Shown here: in pieces, positions 41,447 through 50,057 of the stretch
Numbering within the stretch: the stretch's first letter is position 1
Layout of the letters: the number at the start of each line of letters is the position of its first letter
Source of the DNA: Candidatus Neomicrothrix sp. UBA2974
GTDB taxonomy: Bacteria > Actinomycetota > Acidimicrobiia > Acidimicrobiales > MedAcidi-G1
Direction of reading: 5' to 3'
Assembly (NCBI GenBank): GCA_002348705.1
Contig: DEAU01000017.1
Location: 22,642-86,641 of the forward strand
Length of the DNA stretch: 64,000 nucleotides
Position numbers and translations under genes: made by a program
Notes under the pieces: model-generated
The model's input: the letters and a program-made list of their open reading frames with translations, nothing else
Databases searched by the model: none
What the model was told of the DNA's origin: nothing

Positions 41447-43237
41447 TCAGGTGGCGCACTCCGACTCGCCAATTTCTGCTGCGTAGGGTCCGGTTTCGTC
41501 GTAATCGACGTAGTAGGCGGGTCCCTCGTCCGGAGTTGGGAATTGGTCGAGGTCCTTTAGTCCGGCCGCAACCTCCGATACGCCACCCATCCGCTCCATC
41601 CACTCGTGGAAGTGCTCGCCGGCCGTCTTCTCGTTGACGAACTGGCGGACCACCCGGACGGTGGCTTCTGGGGCGTTCTTGGCGGGTAGCCGCAACGCCT
41701 TCTGGCCGAACCGGATGCTCTCTTGGCCGACGTAGCCACCCATCAGCATCTGGTAGCCGGGAGCTGGCTGGCCATGAGCCCGTCGCTCGGCACCGAAGAA
41801 CCCGATATCGGCAGCATGGTGCTGGCCGCAACTGTTGGTGCACCCTGAAATATTCACCCGGATGCCACCAACCTCGGCAAGGCCGGCCTCATCCAGCGCA
41901 CTTCCGATGGCTCCGGCCAGACCACGGCTCTGGGTCACGGCCAAGTTGCAGGTGTCGGCACCGGGGCAGGCCACAACGTCGCGAGACAGCTCAGCTCCTG
42001 CTGCCGCCATGCCGACTGCTGTCAACCGTTCGTATAGGCCAGGGAGTTGGTCCTCGCTGAGGTCACGAAGCACGAAGTTTTGCCGGTTGGTCACCCGGAC
42101 GTCTACGTCGAACTCGCGCACCATGGCCGCTACGGCTCGGAACTGAGTCGAGGTGACGTCGCCAAGAGCACACCAGGCGTAGGCCGAAACTGTGCCGTTG
42201 GCGGCACCACGAACTACGTTGGCCTCCACCCATCGGTCGTAGTCGGTCTTTGCTCCGAGCGTGACTGGAGTGCCTTGGCCGATCACGGTGGGAGTGACGC
42301 CGTCGGCGACTCCTGCCGGTTTATCACCCCATTTTTCGACTACCTCAGGTACTCCGCCCGGCCAGGTTGCTGAGGCTGGGAGTAGCTTTCGGGTGGCGAC
42401 TATCCGGCGGCGGACCTCGTCGATGCCTAGCTGGTCTACCACCCACTTGAGCCGGGCCCGGAGCTTGTTGTCTCGGTTGCCGGTCTGTTCGAAGACCCGC
42501 AGTACTGCCTCGATGGTGGATAGTAAGTCCTCGCGGGCAGTGAAGTCCTCTAGGGCTTGCGCGGGGAATGGTGTTGTTCCAAGGCCGCCGGCGATGTATA
42601 CCCGAAAGCCCCGCTCAATGCTTCCATCCGCGAACGTTCTCGTGGCGGCTACCACTCCGACGTCGTTGAACATGGCCTGCCCACAGTCGGTTTTGCAGCC
42701 GGAGAAGTTGATCTTGAACTTCCGCGGCAGGCGCTGACCTAGTGGGTTGCGGACAAAGTGACGGTAGGCGGCCTCTGCCCATGGGGTGACGTCTAGCACC
42801 TCGATTGGGCACGCTCCAGCCAGATGGCAGCCCTGGACGTTGCGAACTGTGTCGCCGCATGCCTCACGGGTCGTGAGTCCAACGGTTGCGAGGCGTCGCA
42901 TCACCTCAGGGATCTCAGCCAACTCGACAAAGTGAAACTGGATGTTCTGACGGGTAGTGATGTGGCCCCATCCGCGACTGTGGTCTTCAACGACGTCCGC
43001 CAGTAGGTCAAGCTGATCGGCAGTCATAGCCCCATAAGGGACCTTGACTCGGACCATCTGGTTGGTGCCGCCTTGTCGCTGGCCGTAAATGCCGTTGTTG
43101 AGACGGAAGACACGGAACACGTCCTCTTCGATACGACCCGCCTGATAATCGGCCAGCATCTCCTCGAACTTTGCGATGTCGGCTTCCATCTCAGCTTCGA
43201 TGGGCGGTCGGGTGTTGGTCTCCTCAGTGAGGCTCAT
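41447..43237 (-). CDS. ferredoxin-type sulfite (or nitrite) reductase
   Basis: This 596-residue siroheme/[4Fe-4S] protein reduces sulfite to sulfide or nitrite to ammonia with six electrons. It has two ferrite-reductase halves: WGHITTRQNIQFHFVELA, FSGCKTDCGQAMFND, then CPGADTCNLAVTQSRG and ISGCTNSCGQHHAADIG. The last two carry the C-x5-C and C-x3-C cluster ligands. Neighbouring siroheme genes support this class. Choice between sulfite and nitrite is open; no transporter or APS reductase is next to it. AGGAAC precedes the ATG. Confidence 0.9.
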   Translation of the reverse strand: MSLTEETNTRPPIEAEMEADIAKFEEMLADYQAGRIEEDVFRVFRLNNGIYGQRQGGTNQMVRVKVPYGAMTADQLDLLADVVEDHSRGWGHITTRQNIQFHFVELAEIPEVMRRLATVGLTTREACGDTVRNVQGCHLAGACPIEVLDVTPWAEAAYRHFVRNPLGQRLPRKFKINFSGCKTDCGQAMFNDVGVVAATRTFADGSIERGFRVYIAGGLGTTPFPAQALEDFTAREDLLSTIEAVLRVFEQTGNRDNKLRARLKWVVDQLGIDEVRRRIVATRKLLPASATWPGGVPEVVEKWGDKPAGVADGVTPTVIGQGTPVTLGAKTDYDRWVEANVVRGAANGTVSAYAWCALGDVTSTQFRAVAAMVREFDVDVRVTNRQNFVLRDLSEDQLPGLYERLTAVGMAAAGAELSRDVVACPGADTCNLAVTQSRGLAGAIGSALDEAGLAEVGGIRVNISGCTNSCGQHHAADIGFFGAERRAHGQPAPGYQMLMGGYVGQESIRFGQKALRLPAKNAPEATVRVVRQFVNEKTAGEHFHEWMERMGGVSEVAAGLKDLDQFPTPDEGPAYYVDYDETGPYAAEIGESECAT

Positions 43238-43278
43238 GGTGTTCCTGTGGTCTCGTCTATTGGTGGGGATTGTCGAAG

Positions 43279-44055
43279 TCAGCTGGCTAGGTCGGCAACG
43301 AGGTGGTCAAAATTGGCTTTTGGGACTAAACGCCCCTCCATCAGGTCGCCTACAACATCAAGGTCGGCCACCGTGCCGATGACCAGGATGGCAGGGGAGT
43401 CGACCGTGTGGTTTTCGAGATTGATGAGATTGGTGCGAACCGTGCGTTGGGCATCAGTGGTGGCCGACTGCACGGCGGCTACAGGGGTTTTGGGATTCAT
43501 TCCGGCGGCCAGAAGGCGCTCGGCAATCGTTCCGGCCCTGCTTGCTCCCATAAGTACCACCAGCGTGGTTCCCAGATGTGCAAGGGCATCCCAGTCGAGA
43601 TGGTGGGAGTTGGCCGGGTCTTCGTGGCCGGTGACCACGGTGAAGCCGCTGGCGTGGCCTCGCATGGTGACCGGAATGCCGGCTGCAGCCGGACCCGCTA
43701 TTGCCGAGGAGACTCCTGGCACCACCGCCACGTCCATGCCGGCCGCCCGCAGAGCCTCGGCCTCTTCGCCACCGCGTCCAAAAACAAAGGGATCGCCTCC
43801 CTTGAGGCGGACGACGACTTCGGCTCGGGCGGCGGCGTCGAGAAGAATGGTGTGGATGCGCTCCTGGGCATCGGACGGCCCTCCGGGTCGCTTGCCGACA
43901 TCAATTCGTTCGGCCCACGGCGCTACGAGGTCCAGAACCCGCGTGTCGACTAGGCGGTCGTAGACGACCACGTCCGCAGTCCCCAGTAGACGCAGGGCCC
44001 GCAGGGTGAGTAGGTCTGGGTCGCCGGGGCCGGCGCCAACAAGGTGAATAGTCAT
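43279..44055 (-). CDS. cobA: uroporphyrinogen-III C-methyltransferase
   Basis: This 258-residue SUMT adds two methyls to uroporphyrinogen III, giving precorrin-2 for siroheme or cobalamin. It has VGAGPGDPDLLTLRALRLL, YDRLV, VRLKGGDPFVFGRGGEEAEA and VVPGVSSA, all family signatures. It starts at an ATG overlapping the upstream dehydrogenase by 4 bp. With that gene and the reductase it supplies siroheme for sulfite/nitrite reduction. Confidence 0.95.
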   Translation of the reverse strand: MTIHLVGAGPGDPDLLTLRALRLLGTADVVVYDRLVDTRVLDLVAPWAERIDVGKRPGGPSDAQERIHTILLDAAARAEVVVRLKGGDPFVFGRGGEEAEALRAAGMDVAVVPGVSSAIAGPAAAGIPVTMRGHASGFTVVTGHEDPANSHHLDWDALAHLGTTLVVLMGASRAGTIAERLLAAGMNPKTPVAAVQSATTDAQRTVRTNLINLENHTVDSPAILVIGTVADLDVVGDLMEGRLVPKANFDHLVADLAS

Positions 44056-44687
44056 TGGGTGGCTCCGGTGAGGCCGACGGCCGCTCGCAGTCGACCACGA
44101 GCAGCGTCTAGGTCGCCGGCTCGGATTAGATCGACTAGGGCCTCATCAAGGGCCTCTTCCCAACCCGTCGACTCGCTTGTGCCGGTCGCTGATCGCAACT
44201 CCGCTCGTACCTCGGAGGCCAGTGCGACCACCGTGCCGTGCTCGGGTCCGATAGCGGCGTCGATGGTCCGACGAAGCCAGGCGGCGACGGCCGGGCTTCG
44301 ACCGTTGGTGGAGACTGTGACTTGGAGGTCGTCGCGTGCCGTGACGGCGGGCAAGGTAAATGAGCAGTGCTCGGGATCGTCCGCACTGTTGAGCCATACG
44401 TCGGCCGCTTCGGCGTCCCAGTAGACTTGTCCGTCGACAGCCGGGTCACCGGTGGCCGACACAGCCAGTCGATAGAAGGCTACTTCGCCTCGTCGGTAGG
44501 GCCGCTGGTGCCAGCGGACTCGGTGGTCGTCGGCGATCTCGTCTATCGCATCGGGAGCAACAACGGTGACGTAGGCACCCGCGGCGAGCAATCCGCGGAC
44601 CTTGCGAGCGGCCACGGAGCCACCGCCCACGACGAGTGTGCGCCGACCGGCTAGGTCAAGGTTGATGGGATAGGGCGAGTTGGACAT
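44052..44687 (-). CDS. precorrin-2 dehydrogenase/sirohydrochlorin ferrochelatase (CysG-N type)
   Basis: This 211-residue Met8/SirC-like protein has RRTLVVGGGSVAARKVRGLL as the NAD site and VWLNSADDPEHCSFTLPA, matching the conserved VDDPEL region with a catalytic Asp. It oxidises precorrin-2 and may insert iron to form siroheme. First gene of the siroheme-sulfite reductase operon; a 27-bp inverted repeat (44731-44757) sits in its leader. Fusion to CobA, as in CysG, is absent. Confidence 0.92.
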   Translation of the reverse strand: MSNSPYPINLDLAGRRTLVVGGGSVAARKVRGLLAAGAYVTVVAPDAIDEIADDHRVRWHQRPYRRGEVAFYRLAVSATGDPAVDGQVYWDAEAADVWLNSADDPEHCSFTLPAVTARDDLQVTVSTNGRSPAVAAWLRRTIDAAIGPEHGTVVALASEVRAELRSATGTSESTGWEEALDEALVDLIRAGDLDAARGRLRAAVGLTGATQ

Positions 44688-44730
44688 GTCGTTTAGAAGG
44701 AGGGTTGGATCGGGCCACGAGTCGAGATCA

Positions 44731-44757
44731 CAATCCCGAGTGACCTAGTCGGGATTG
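44731..44757. promoter_or_regulatory. inverted repeat upstream of siroheme/sulfite reductase operon
   Basis: CAATCCCGA-N9-TCGGGATTG, a perfect 9-bp repeat, lies 43 bp before the dehydrogenase ATG. It could be an operator or a leader-RNA hairpin. No leader peptide rich in cysteine was found. Confidence 0.5.
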
Positions 44758-44864
44758 GAACCAACCTACCGATGTTCAGCTCTCGAAACAATAGAAAACC
44801 GATCGGAATAGTCAAGAATACGTTTTTGGACCCATCACGCTCGACTTCGACCAGAATTGGTCTC

Positions 44865-45128
44865 ATGCGCCGCTCTATCGACGACTATCCGTTCAACTCT
44901 GAGGACTACCCGCCCGGCTATGAACTCGACGAGTTGACACCGATCTCGTGGGCAGTGGGTATCAGCGACGACTATGCGGATGCCGAACCCCGAGTGATGC
45001 TTACGGTCGAGGAGGTGGGTCGAGCTGGCCAGGGTCTGGTGGGGCACCTGTCGCCAGACATCGCGCGACGCCTTCGAGCCGCCATAAGGGACGCTTTGGC
45101 TGAGATCGGCGAGGTGCCGGGCCGTTGA
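44865..45128 (+). CDS. small acidic protein of unknown function
   Basis: This 87-residue protein begins MRRSIDDYPFNSEDYPPGYE and ends in a helix AAIRDALAEIGEVPGR; it has no membrane segment or known motif. The ATG has CAGAAT (44852-44857) 7 nt upstream, exactly as at the ilvBNC leader, supporting this start over the in-frame ATG at 44772. It is divergent from the siroheme operon and convergent with an SDR. I do not recognise the family. Confidence 0.62.
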   Translation: MRRSIDDYPFNSEDYPPGYELDELTPISWAVGISDDYADAEPRVMLTVEEVGRAGQGLVGHLSPDIARRLRAAIRDALAEIGEVPGR

Positions 45129-45153
45129 GGTCTTCGGACAGCCGAGGCCGGGC

Positions 45154-46005
45154 TTAGGTCGGGTCGGAGGCTGCGTAGAGGTAGGCGGGGCCTTCGCCGC
45201 CGCCATGCACCTCGACACAGGTGCCAGTTACCCACCGAGCAAGTGGCGAGGCCAGTGCTAGCACCATGCCGGCCACGTCCTCCGGCCGACCGAGTCGACG
45301 AGCGGCGAGGTTTCGGGCGACGGCCGCCTGGCCATCTGCATCACCGTAAAATGCCTCCGACTCCTCGGTCACGATCATGCCGACGGTTACAGCTACTACC
45401 CGGATGGAGGGGCCCCACTCGTGAGCAAGTGTCCGGGTCATATTCTCAAGTCCGGCCTTGGCCGCTCCGTAGGCCACTCCCTGGGGGTTTGGGCGAGTGC
45501 CGCTGACCGACGACACGTTCACGATCACCCCTCCTTCAGATTGACTCGACATGGCGGGGTGGACGGCTTGACAGAAGGTCATGGGTGCAGTCAGGTTCAG
45601 AGCGATGATCTTCTCGTTGAACCTCGGTGAGACTGTTGCCGACTCGGCAGCTGGTGCCCCACCCGCGTTGTTCACCAAGACGTCTATATGTCCCGATCGC
45701 TTTAGGGCAACGGCGACCACGTTGGCCACCTGATCCGCTGCGCGGACATCGGCGGCGACGAACGCAGCCTCCCGGACGCCGTCGGTGGATGTCACCGGTT
45801 CGAGTGGATCGGAACGAGCGCAGATCAGGACGTCGGCCCCTGCATCAAGGAATGTGGTAGCGATCGTTCTTCCCAGACCTCTGGACCCGCCAGTCACCAC
45901 CACGGAACGACCGGTGAAGTCAAGAGGCTCATCTGCAGTGCCATCAGGTGCCACGGCATGAACGCTAATCGGCGGCTGAGGTGACGGATCGCACTGATCT
46001 GACAC
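45154..46005 (-). CDS. short-chain dehydrogenase/reductase
   Basis: This 283-residue SDR has SVVVTGGSRGLGRTIATTFL, NNAGGAPAAE, and AYGAAKAGLENM. Its long N-terminal arm of about 30 residues is unusual. The tail ends GTCVEVHGGGEGPAYLYA. It is divergent from ipdA and shares the CTGAC-N5-GTCAG site, which overlaps its GTG start. Joint control with ipdA is therefore likely, and it may act on steroid-ring intermediates, though I cannot match it to a named enzyme. Confidence 0.88.
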   Translation of the reverse strand: MSDQCDPSPQPPISVHAVAPDGTADEPLDFTGRSVVVTGGSRGLGRTIATTFLDAGADVLICARSDPLEPVTSTDGVREAAFVAADVRAADQVANVVAVALKRSGHIDVLVNNAGGAPAAESATVSPRFNEKIIALNLTAPMTFCQAVHPAMSSQSEGGVIVNVSSVSGTRPNPQGVAYGAAKAGLENMTRTLAHEWGPSIRVVAVTVGMIVTEESEAFYGDADGQAAVARNLAARRLGRPEDVAGMVLALASPLARWVTGTCVEVHGGGEGPAYLYAASDPT

Positions 46006-46013
46006 ATCGTCAG
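45999..46013. promoter_or_regulatory. palindromic operator candidate CTGAC-N5-GTCAG (site 2)
   Basis: CTGAC-ACATC-GTCAG overlaps the GTG start of the minus-strand SDR and lies just upstream of the presumed ipdA promoter (TACCGT, 46040-46045). It matches site 1 (38577-38591) in half-sites and spacing. Confidence 0.6.
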
Positions 46014-46052
46014 GATTTCCGTCGTTGGTTTGGCTGACCTACCGTCTTCGGT

Positions 46053-46979
46053 GTGAACACCACTTACGCCGCCTCGGCGCTACTCGCATCCGAAGGCCGT
46101 CCTGATAAGCGTATGACCGAGGATGAGGTCGTAGCCCGTCTAGCCGATGGCATGACCATCGGTATCGGGGGTTGGGGATCTCGCCGCAAGCCCATGTCGC
46201 TGGTCCGGGCCATTGCTCGTAGCGAACTCCGCGACCTGACCATCGTCTGCTATGGCGGTCCCGAAGTTGGCATTCTTTCGGCGCTGGGCAAGCTGCGAAG
46301 AGCTGTCTACGGCTTCGTGTCCCTGGACTCCATTCCTTTAGAACCGCACTTTCGCAAAGCCCGCCAACAGGGGATGATTGATGTCGTCGAGTTGGACGAG
46401 GGCGCTTTTTACCTCGGGCTGCTTGCCGCCGCGCATCGCGTGCCCTTCTATCCGACTAGGGCCGGGCTGGGTAGCGACATGCTGCTCATGAACCCCGACC
46501 TTGAGACCGTCACGTCGCCCTACCCAGACGTGGATGGCCTGCACGAGGAACTTGTCGCCATCCCAGCGTTCCGACTAGATGCTTCTCTAGTCCATATGAA
46601 CCGGGCTGATGCCGCCGGAAACGGTCAGTTCCTTGGACCGGATCTTTATTTCGACGACTTGTTCGCCAAGGCGGCCTCCACCACCTATATGTCATGCGAG
46701 CGGGTGGTTCCCACAGGCGAACTTCTGGCCGAGGGGTCGTTTCACACCCTTAAGATTCCGCGGCTCTTCGTAGATGGTGTGGTTGAAGCTCCCCGGGGAG
46801 CCCACTTCACAGAATGCCCCCCGGACTACGGTCGAGACGAGGCTTTCCAGCGGGCTTATGCGGCCACGGCCAACGACGCCGAGGCTTGGAACGCTTTCGT
46901 GGACCAGTGGTTGGAGGCGCCCAGCCACGAGGAGTACCTAAATCGACTCGACGCCGAGAGCGGATTTGGCCGTGGCTGA
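46053..46979 (+). CDS. ipdA: CoA-transferase-family hydrolase subunit IpdA
   Basis: This 308-residue protein matches what I recall of IpdA (Rv3551): ADGMTIGIGGWGSRRKPMSL, YGGPEVG, FVSLDSIPLEPHF, RAGLGSDML, and VTSPYPDVDG. With IpdB it forms the CoA-transferase-like hydrolase that opens the last steroid ring of a HIP-derived CoA thioester. The GTG has TACCGT (46040-46045) 7 nt upstream, so the start and leaderless promoter agree; an ATG at 46113 is also in frame. It overlaps ipdB by 14 bp. Confidence 0.9.
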   Translation: MNTTYAASALLASEGRPDKRMTEDEVVARLADGMTIGIGGWGSRRKPMSLVRAIARSELRDLTIVCYGGPEVGILSALGKLRRAVYGFVSLDSIPLEPHFRKARQQGMIDVVELDEGAFYLGLLAAAHRVPFYPTRAGLGSDMLLMNPDLETVTSPYPDVDGLHEELVAIPAFRLDASLVHMNRADAAGNGQFLGPDLYFDDLFAKAASTTYMSCERVVPTGELLAEGSFHTLKIPRLFVDGVVEAPRGAHFTECPPDYGRDEAFQRAYAATANDAEAWNAFVDQWLEAPSHEEYLNRLDAESGFGRG

Positions 46980-47778
46980 CGCGATGTACGGCTCCGAACC
47001 AGAAGGATCTGCCCGACGCGACGAGGTGTGTGTGGTGGCTATAGCCGAGGCCTTCCGCGGTGACGGTGAGATCCTGTGCAACCCGATCGGGACTGTGCCG
47101 ATCATTGCTGGCCGCCTAGCCCGCGCCACTTTCGAGCCGACCATGGTCATGACGGACGCCGTGGCCGTTCTCGCTGCCAACCCGTTGGCTGTCGGAGACC
47201 ACGCCGCCGAACGGCTTGTCGAGGCCTGGATGCCCTACCGGGATGTCTTCGACGTCGTCTGGTCGGGTCGCCGACACATAGTGATGAGCGCCAGCCAAAT
47301 CGATTCCTACGGCAATCAGAACATTGCGGCTATCGGCGACTGGCGACAGCCGAAGGCCCAGTTGCTCGGTCTTCGGGGGGCACCTGGCAACCTCGTAAAC
47401 CATGTCACGACCTACTGGGTGCCCAACCACTCGACCCGTTCGTTCGTTCCAGAGGTCGACGTAGTTTCCGGGCCCGGGTACGACCGCGTCGCTTCGCTTT
47501 CGACTTCCGTTCGCGGGAATCACGAGGTGCGCCGGGTGGTTTCAAACTTGGCCGTGATGGACTTCGAGACTCCGTCTGAGGGTGGTCAACCGCGAAGGAT
47601 GAGGCTCCGCTCTGTTCACCCGGGCGTTACTGTCGACGAGGTGTTGGAGGCCACCGGCTTCGACCTAGAGGTCCCCGACGAGGTCATCGAAAGCCGGCTG
47701 CCCAGTCACCAAGAGCTCCGTCTGATCCGCGAGGTGCTGGATCCCAACGGATATCGCCGGGCCGAGTTCAGGGGCTGA
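46966..47778 (+). CDS. ipdB: CoA-transferase-family hydrolase subunit IpdB
   Basis: This 270-residue partner of IpdA has GRRHIVMSASQIDSYGNQNI, GLRGAPGNLVNHVTTYWVPN, VDVVSGPGYDRV and RVVSNLAVMDFE, as in Rv3552. IpdAB carry out the retro-Claisen-like opening of ring D; this is family knowledge. Start at GTG 46966 overlaps ipdA; ATG 46984 is an alternative. ipdC follows after 3 bp, so ipdABC is one operon. Confidence 0.92.
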   Translation: MAVADAMYGSEPEGSARRDEVCVVAIAEAFRGDGEILCNPIGTVPIIAGRLARATFEPTMVMTDAVAVLAANPLAVGDHAAERLVEAWMPYRDVFDVVWSGRRHIVMSASQIDSYGNQNIAAIGDWRQPKAQLLGLRGAPGNLVNHVTTYWVPNHSTRSFVPEVDVVSGPGYDRVASLSTSVRGNHEVRRVVSNLAVMDFETPSEGGQPRRMRLRSVHPGVTVDEVLEATGFDLEVPDEVIESRLPSHQELRLIREVLDPNGYRRAEFRG

Positions 47779-47781
47779 TCC

Positions 47782-48879
47782 ATGCACGATCGTCGGCTTC
47801 GAACGCGCTTCTGCGACCTAGTAGGGATTCGCTATCCGGTCGTTCAGACCGGGATGGGCTGGGTGTCCGGATCTAGACTGACAGCGGCAACGGCCCGGGC
47901 CGGAGGCCTCGGGATTGTCGCTGCCGCCCCCATGACCTTCGAGCAGATGGTTGTTGCCATCAACGAAGTCCGTGATATGACTGATGCACCCTTCGGGGTA
48001 AATCTCCGCGTGGACGCGACCGACATCGATCGCCGGGTCGCCCACCTGATCACCGAGGGTGTTCCGGTGGTTTCCTTTGCCCAGGCGCCGGGCAGGTCCA
48101 TCGTGGAGCGGCTTAAAGAGGCGGGCACCGTCGTCATTCCAACGGTTGGCGCTCGGCGTCACGCTGAAAAGGTGGCTGAGTGGGGTGTGGATGCTGTGAT
48201 CGCCCAGGGTGCAGAGGGTGGTGGACACACCGGGACTGTTCCAACCACGCAACTAGTTCCCCAGGTGGTTGACGCGCTGGCCGGAACCGGTGTGGCAGTG
48301 GTGGCAGCTGGGGGTTTCACCGATGGACGCGGGTTGGCTGCAGCGTTGGCGTGGGGGGCAGATGCCATCGCCATGGGCACCCGATTTCTGCTCACTACCG
48401 ACAGCGATGTACCCGAGGCTGTCAAGACGATCTACTTGGCCACTTCGGTCACAGGCACAGTGGTTACCCGAGCCATCGACGGTGTGCCCCAGCGAGTGAT
48501 CGGAACTGATCTTGTGCGCCACCTGGAGCGTTCTCGCCTACTGGCCTTTCCCCGTTCGGTTGCAAACGCCATCCGTTTCCGCCGGCTCACACGGACTGGC
48601 CTAGTTGAGCTTCTTGTGGAGGGTGTGCGGATGAAGCGGAGCTCAGAGCTGACTTGGGGCCAGGTTGCCATGGCAGCCAACGCACCCATGTTGACCCGGG
48701 CCTCAATGGTTGAGGGCCGGACCGAGGTAGGAATCCTTCCCACAGGACAGGGAGTCGGCTCGATCGACGAACTACCGAGCTGTGCTGAACTTGTCTCTCG
48801 GATTGTCGCTGAGGCCGCTGAAACCTTGAACCGTTTAGCCTCTGTCGGCATAGAGATAGTCCAGACTCCAGACTCCTGA
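47782..48879 (+). CDS. ipdC: IpdC-like flavin oxidoreductase (nitronate monooxygenase family)
   Basis: This 365-residue FMN-dependent TIM-barrel protein has YPVVQTGMGWVSGSRLTAAT, GAEGGGHTG and AAGGFTDGRGLAAALAWGA and matches Rv3553/IpdC along its length. IpdC is needed for HIP degradation and is thought to reduce an unsaturated CoA intermediate. It is annotated as 2-nitropropane dioxygenase in many genomes, which is likely wrong in this context. It continues the ipdAB operon and precedes two acyl-CoA dehydrogenases. Confidence 0.92.
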   Translation: MHDRRLRTRFCDLVGIRYPVVQTGMGWVSGSRLTAATARAGGLGIVAAAPMTFEQMVVAINEVRDMTDAPFGVNLRVDATDIDRRVAHLITEGVPVVSFAQAPGRSIVERLKEAGTVVIPTVGARRHAEKVAEWGVDAVIAQGAEGGGHTGTVPTTQLVPQVVDALAGTGVAVVAAGGFTDGRGLAAALAWGADAIAMGTRFLLTTDSDVPEAVKTIYLATSVTGTVVTRAIDGVPQRVIGTDLVRHLERSRLLAFPRSVANAIRFRRLTRTGLVELLVEGVRMKRSSELTWGQVAMAANAPMLTRASMVEGRTEVGILPTGQGVGSIDELPSCAELVSRIVAEAAETLNRLASVGIEIVQTPDS

Positions 48880-48882
48880 CTC

Positions 48883-50049
48883 GTGGATCTCGACTTCACC
48901 CGGCACCAATTGGCATTTCGCGATGAAGCGCGTGCATGGCTCGCCGACAATATTCCGACAGATCCGCTGCCCCCCATGGACACCCCAGAGGGCTTCGAGA
49001 GTCACCGTGAGTGGGAGGGCCTCCTCTACGAGGACCGTTGGTCGGTGGTTGCCTGGCCCGAGTCTCATGGCGGTCGCGATGTCGGACTGGTGGAGTGGCT
49101 GCTATTCGAAGAGGAGTACTACCGATCTGGTGCACCGGGACGAGTAAATACGAATGGCATCAGCTTGCTCGGGCCGACGCTCTTCACCTTTGGAACCGAA
49201 GCTCAGCAGGACCGTTTCTTGCCCCGCATGGCTTCTGGCGAAGAGATCTGGGCTCAAGGTTGGTCCGAACCGGATTCGGGGAGCGACCTGGCCTCGATTT
49301 CCACACGTGGGATCCGGGAGGGTGAATGGTTCGTCCTCGATGGACAGAAGACATGGTGTTCTCGCGGAGCATGGGCTGATTGGCTTTTCTGCATTGTTCG
49401 CACCGATCCTGAGTCCGAGCGCCATCGCGGGCTCTCCTACCTTCTAGTTCCGGCCGATGCTGATGGTCTAGAGCGTCGGCCGGTTGAACGCCTCGACGGC
49501 GAACCGGCCTTCGCCGACTTGTTTTTCGACGGCTGCCGGGTCCACGAATCGAACCTTCTTGGCGGTGAGGGCGAGGGTTGGAACGTCGCCATGGCCACCA
49601 CCTCAAGCGAGCGAGGGTTGAACCTGCGGGCACCCGGCCGGTTCCTTGCGGCGGCCGACCGGTTAGCTGACCTTTACCGGGAGCTACTCGAAGACGGTTC
49701 GGCCGATAGAGACCTTCTCGACGAAGTAGTTCGGTCCTGGACTGGCGCACAGGCTTATCGGTGGCAGACATACCGCACCGCCGCCCAACTGTCCGGCGGG
49801 ACAGAACTGGGAGCAGCGTCTTCGATGATGAAGATTTTCTGGTCGGAACTGGACGTTGAGTTGCATGCGACGGCTCTTCGCCTCCTTGGCGGCCGGGGTG
49901 AGTTGATGGCTGCCGCACCTGATGCGGTGGACGTTGGGGCTTGGATGTCTGGCTACTTGTTCAGCCTGTCGGGGCCGATCTATGCCGGGACCAACGAGAT
50001 CCAGCGCAACATCGTCGCCGAGCGGGTGCTGGGTCTGCCGAGGAAGTAG
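48883..50049 (+). CDS. acyl-CoA dehydrogenase, FadE30-like
   Basis: This 388-residue flavoprotein has LLGPTLFTFGTEAQQDRFLP, AQGWSEPDSGSDLASIST, and the FAD/tetramer motif GPIYAGTNEIQRNIVAERVL. It resembles FadE30 of the steroid-ring pathway, which dehydrogenates a HIP-CoA-type thioester. It begins at GTG 48883, 3 bp after ipdC, and the next dehydrogenase starts 8 bp after its stop. The two may form a mixed alpha2beta2 tetramer. Confidence 0.88.
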   Translation: MDLDFTRHQLAFRDEARAWLADNIPTDPLPPMDTPEGFESHREWEGLLYEDRWSVVAWPESHGGRDVGLVEWLLFEEEYYRSGAPGRVNTNGISLLGPTLFTFGTEAQQDRFLPRMASGEEIWAQGWSEPDSGSDLASISTRGIREGEWFVLDGQKTWCSRGAWADWLFCIVRTDPESERHRGLSYLLVPADADGLERRPVERLDGEPAFADLFFDGCRVHESNLLGGEGEGWNVAMATTSSERGLNLRAPGRFLAAADRLADLYRELLEDGSADRDLLDEVVRSWTGAQAYRWQTYRTAAQLSGGTELGAASSMMKIFWSELDVELHATALRLLGGRGELMAAAPDAVDVGAWMSGYLFSLSGPIYAGTNEIQRNIVAERVLGLPRK

Positions 50050-50057
50050 GGCAAACG

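Noticed and set aside
49941..50057. N-terminal extension of the second acyl-CoA dehydrogenase
   Set aside because: It lies in the 3' end of the preceding dehydrogenase in another frame and lacks conservation.
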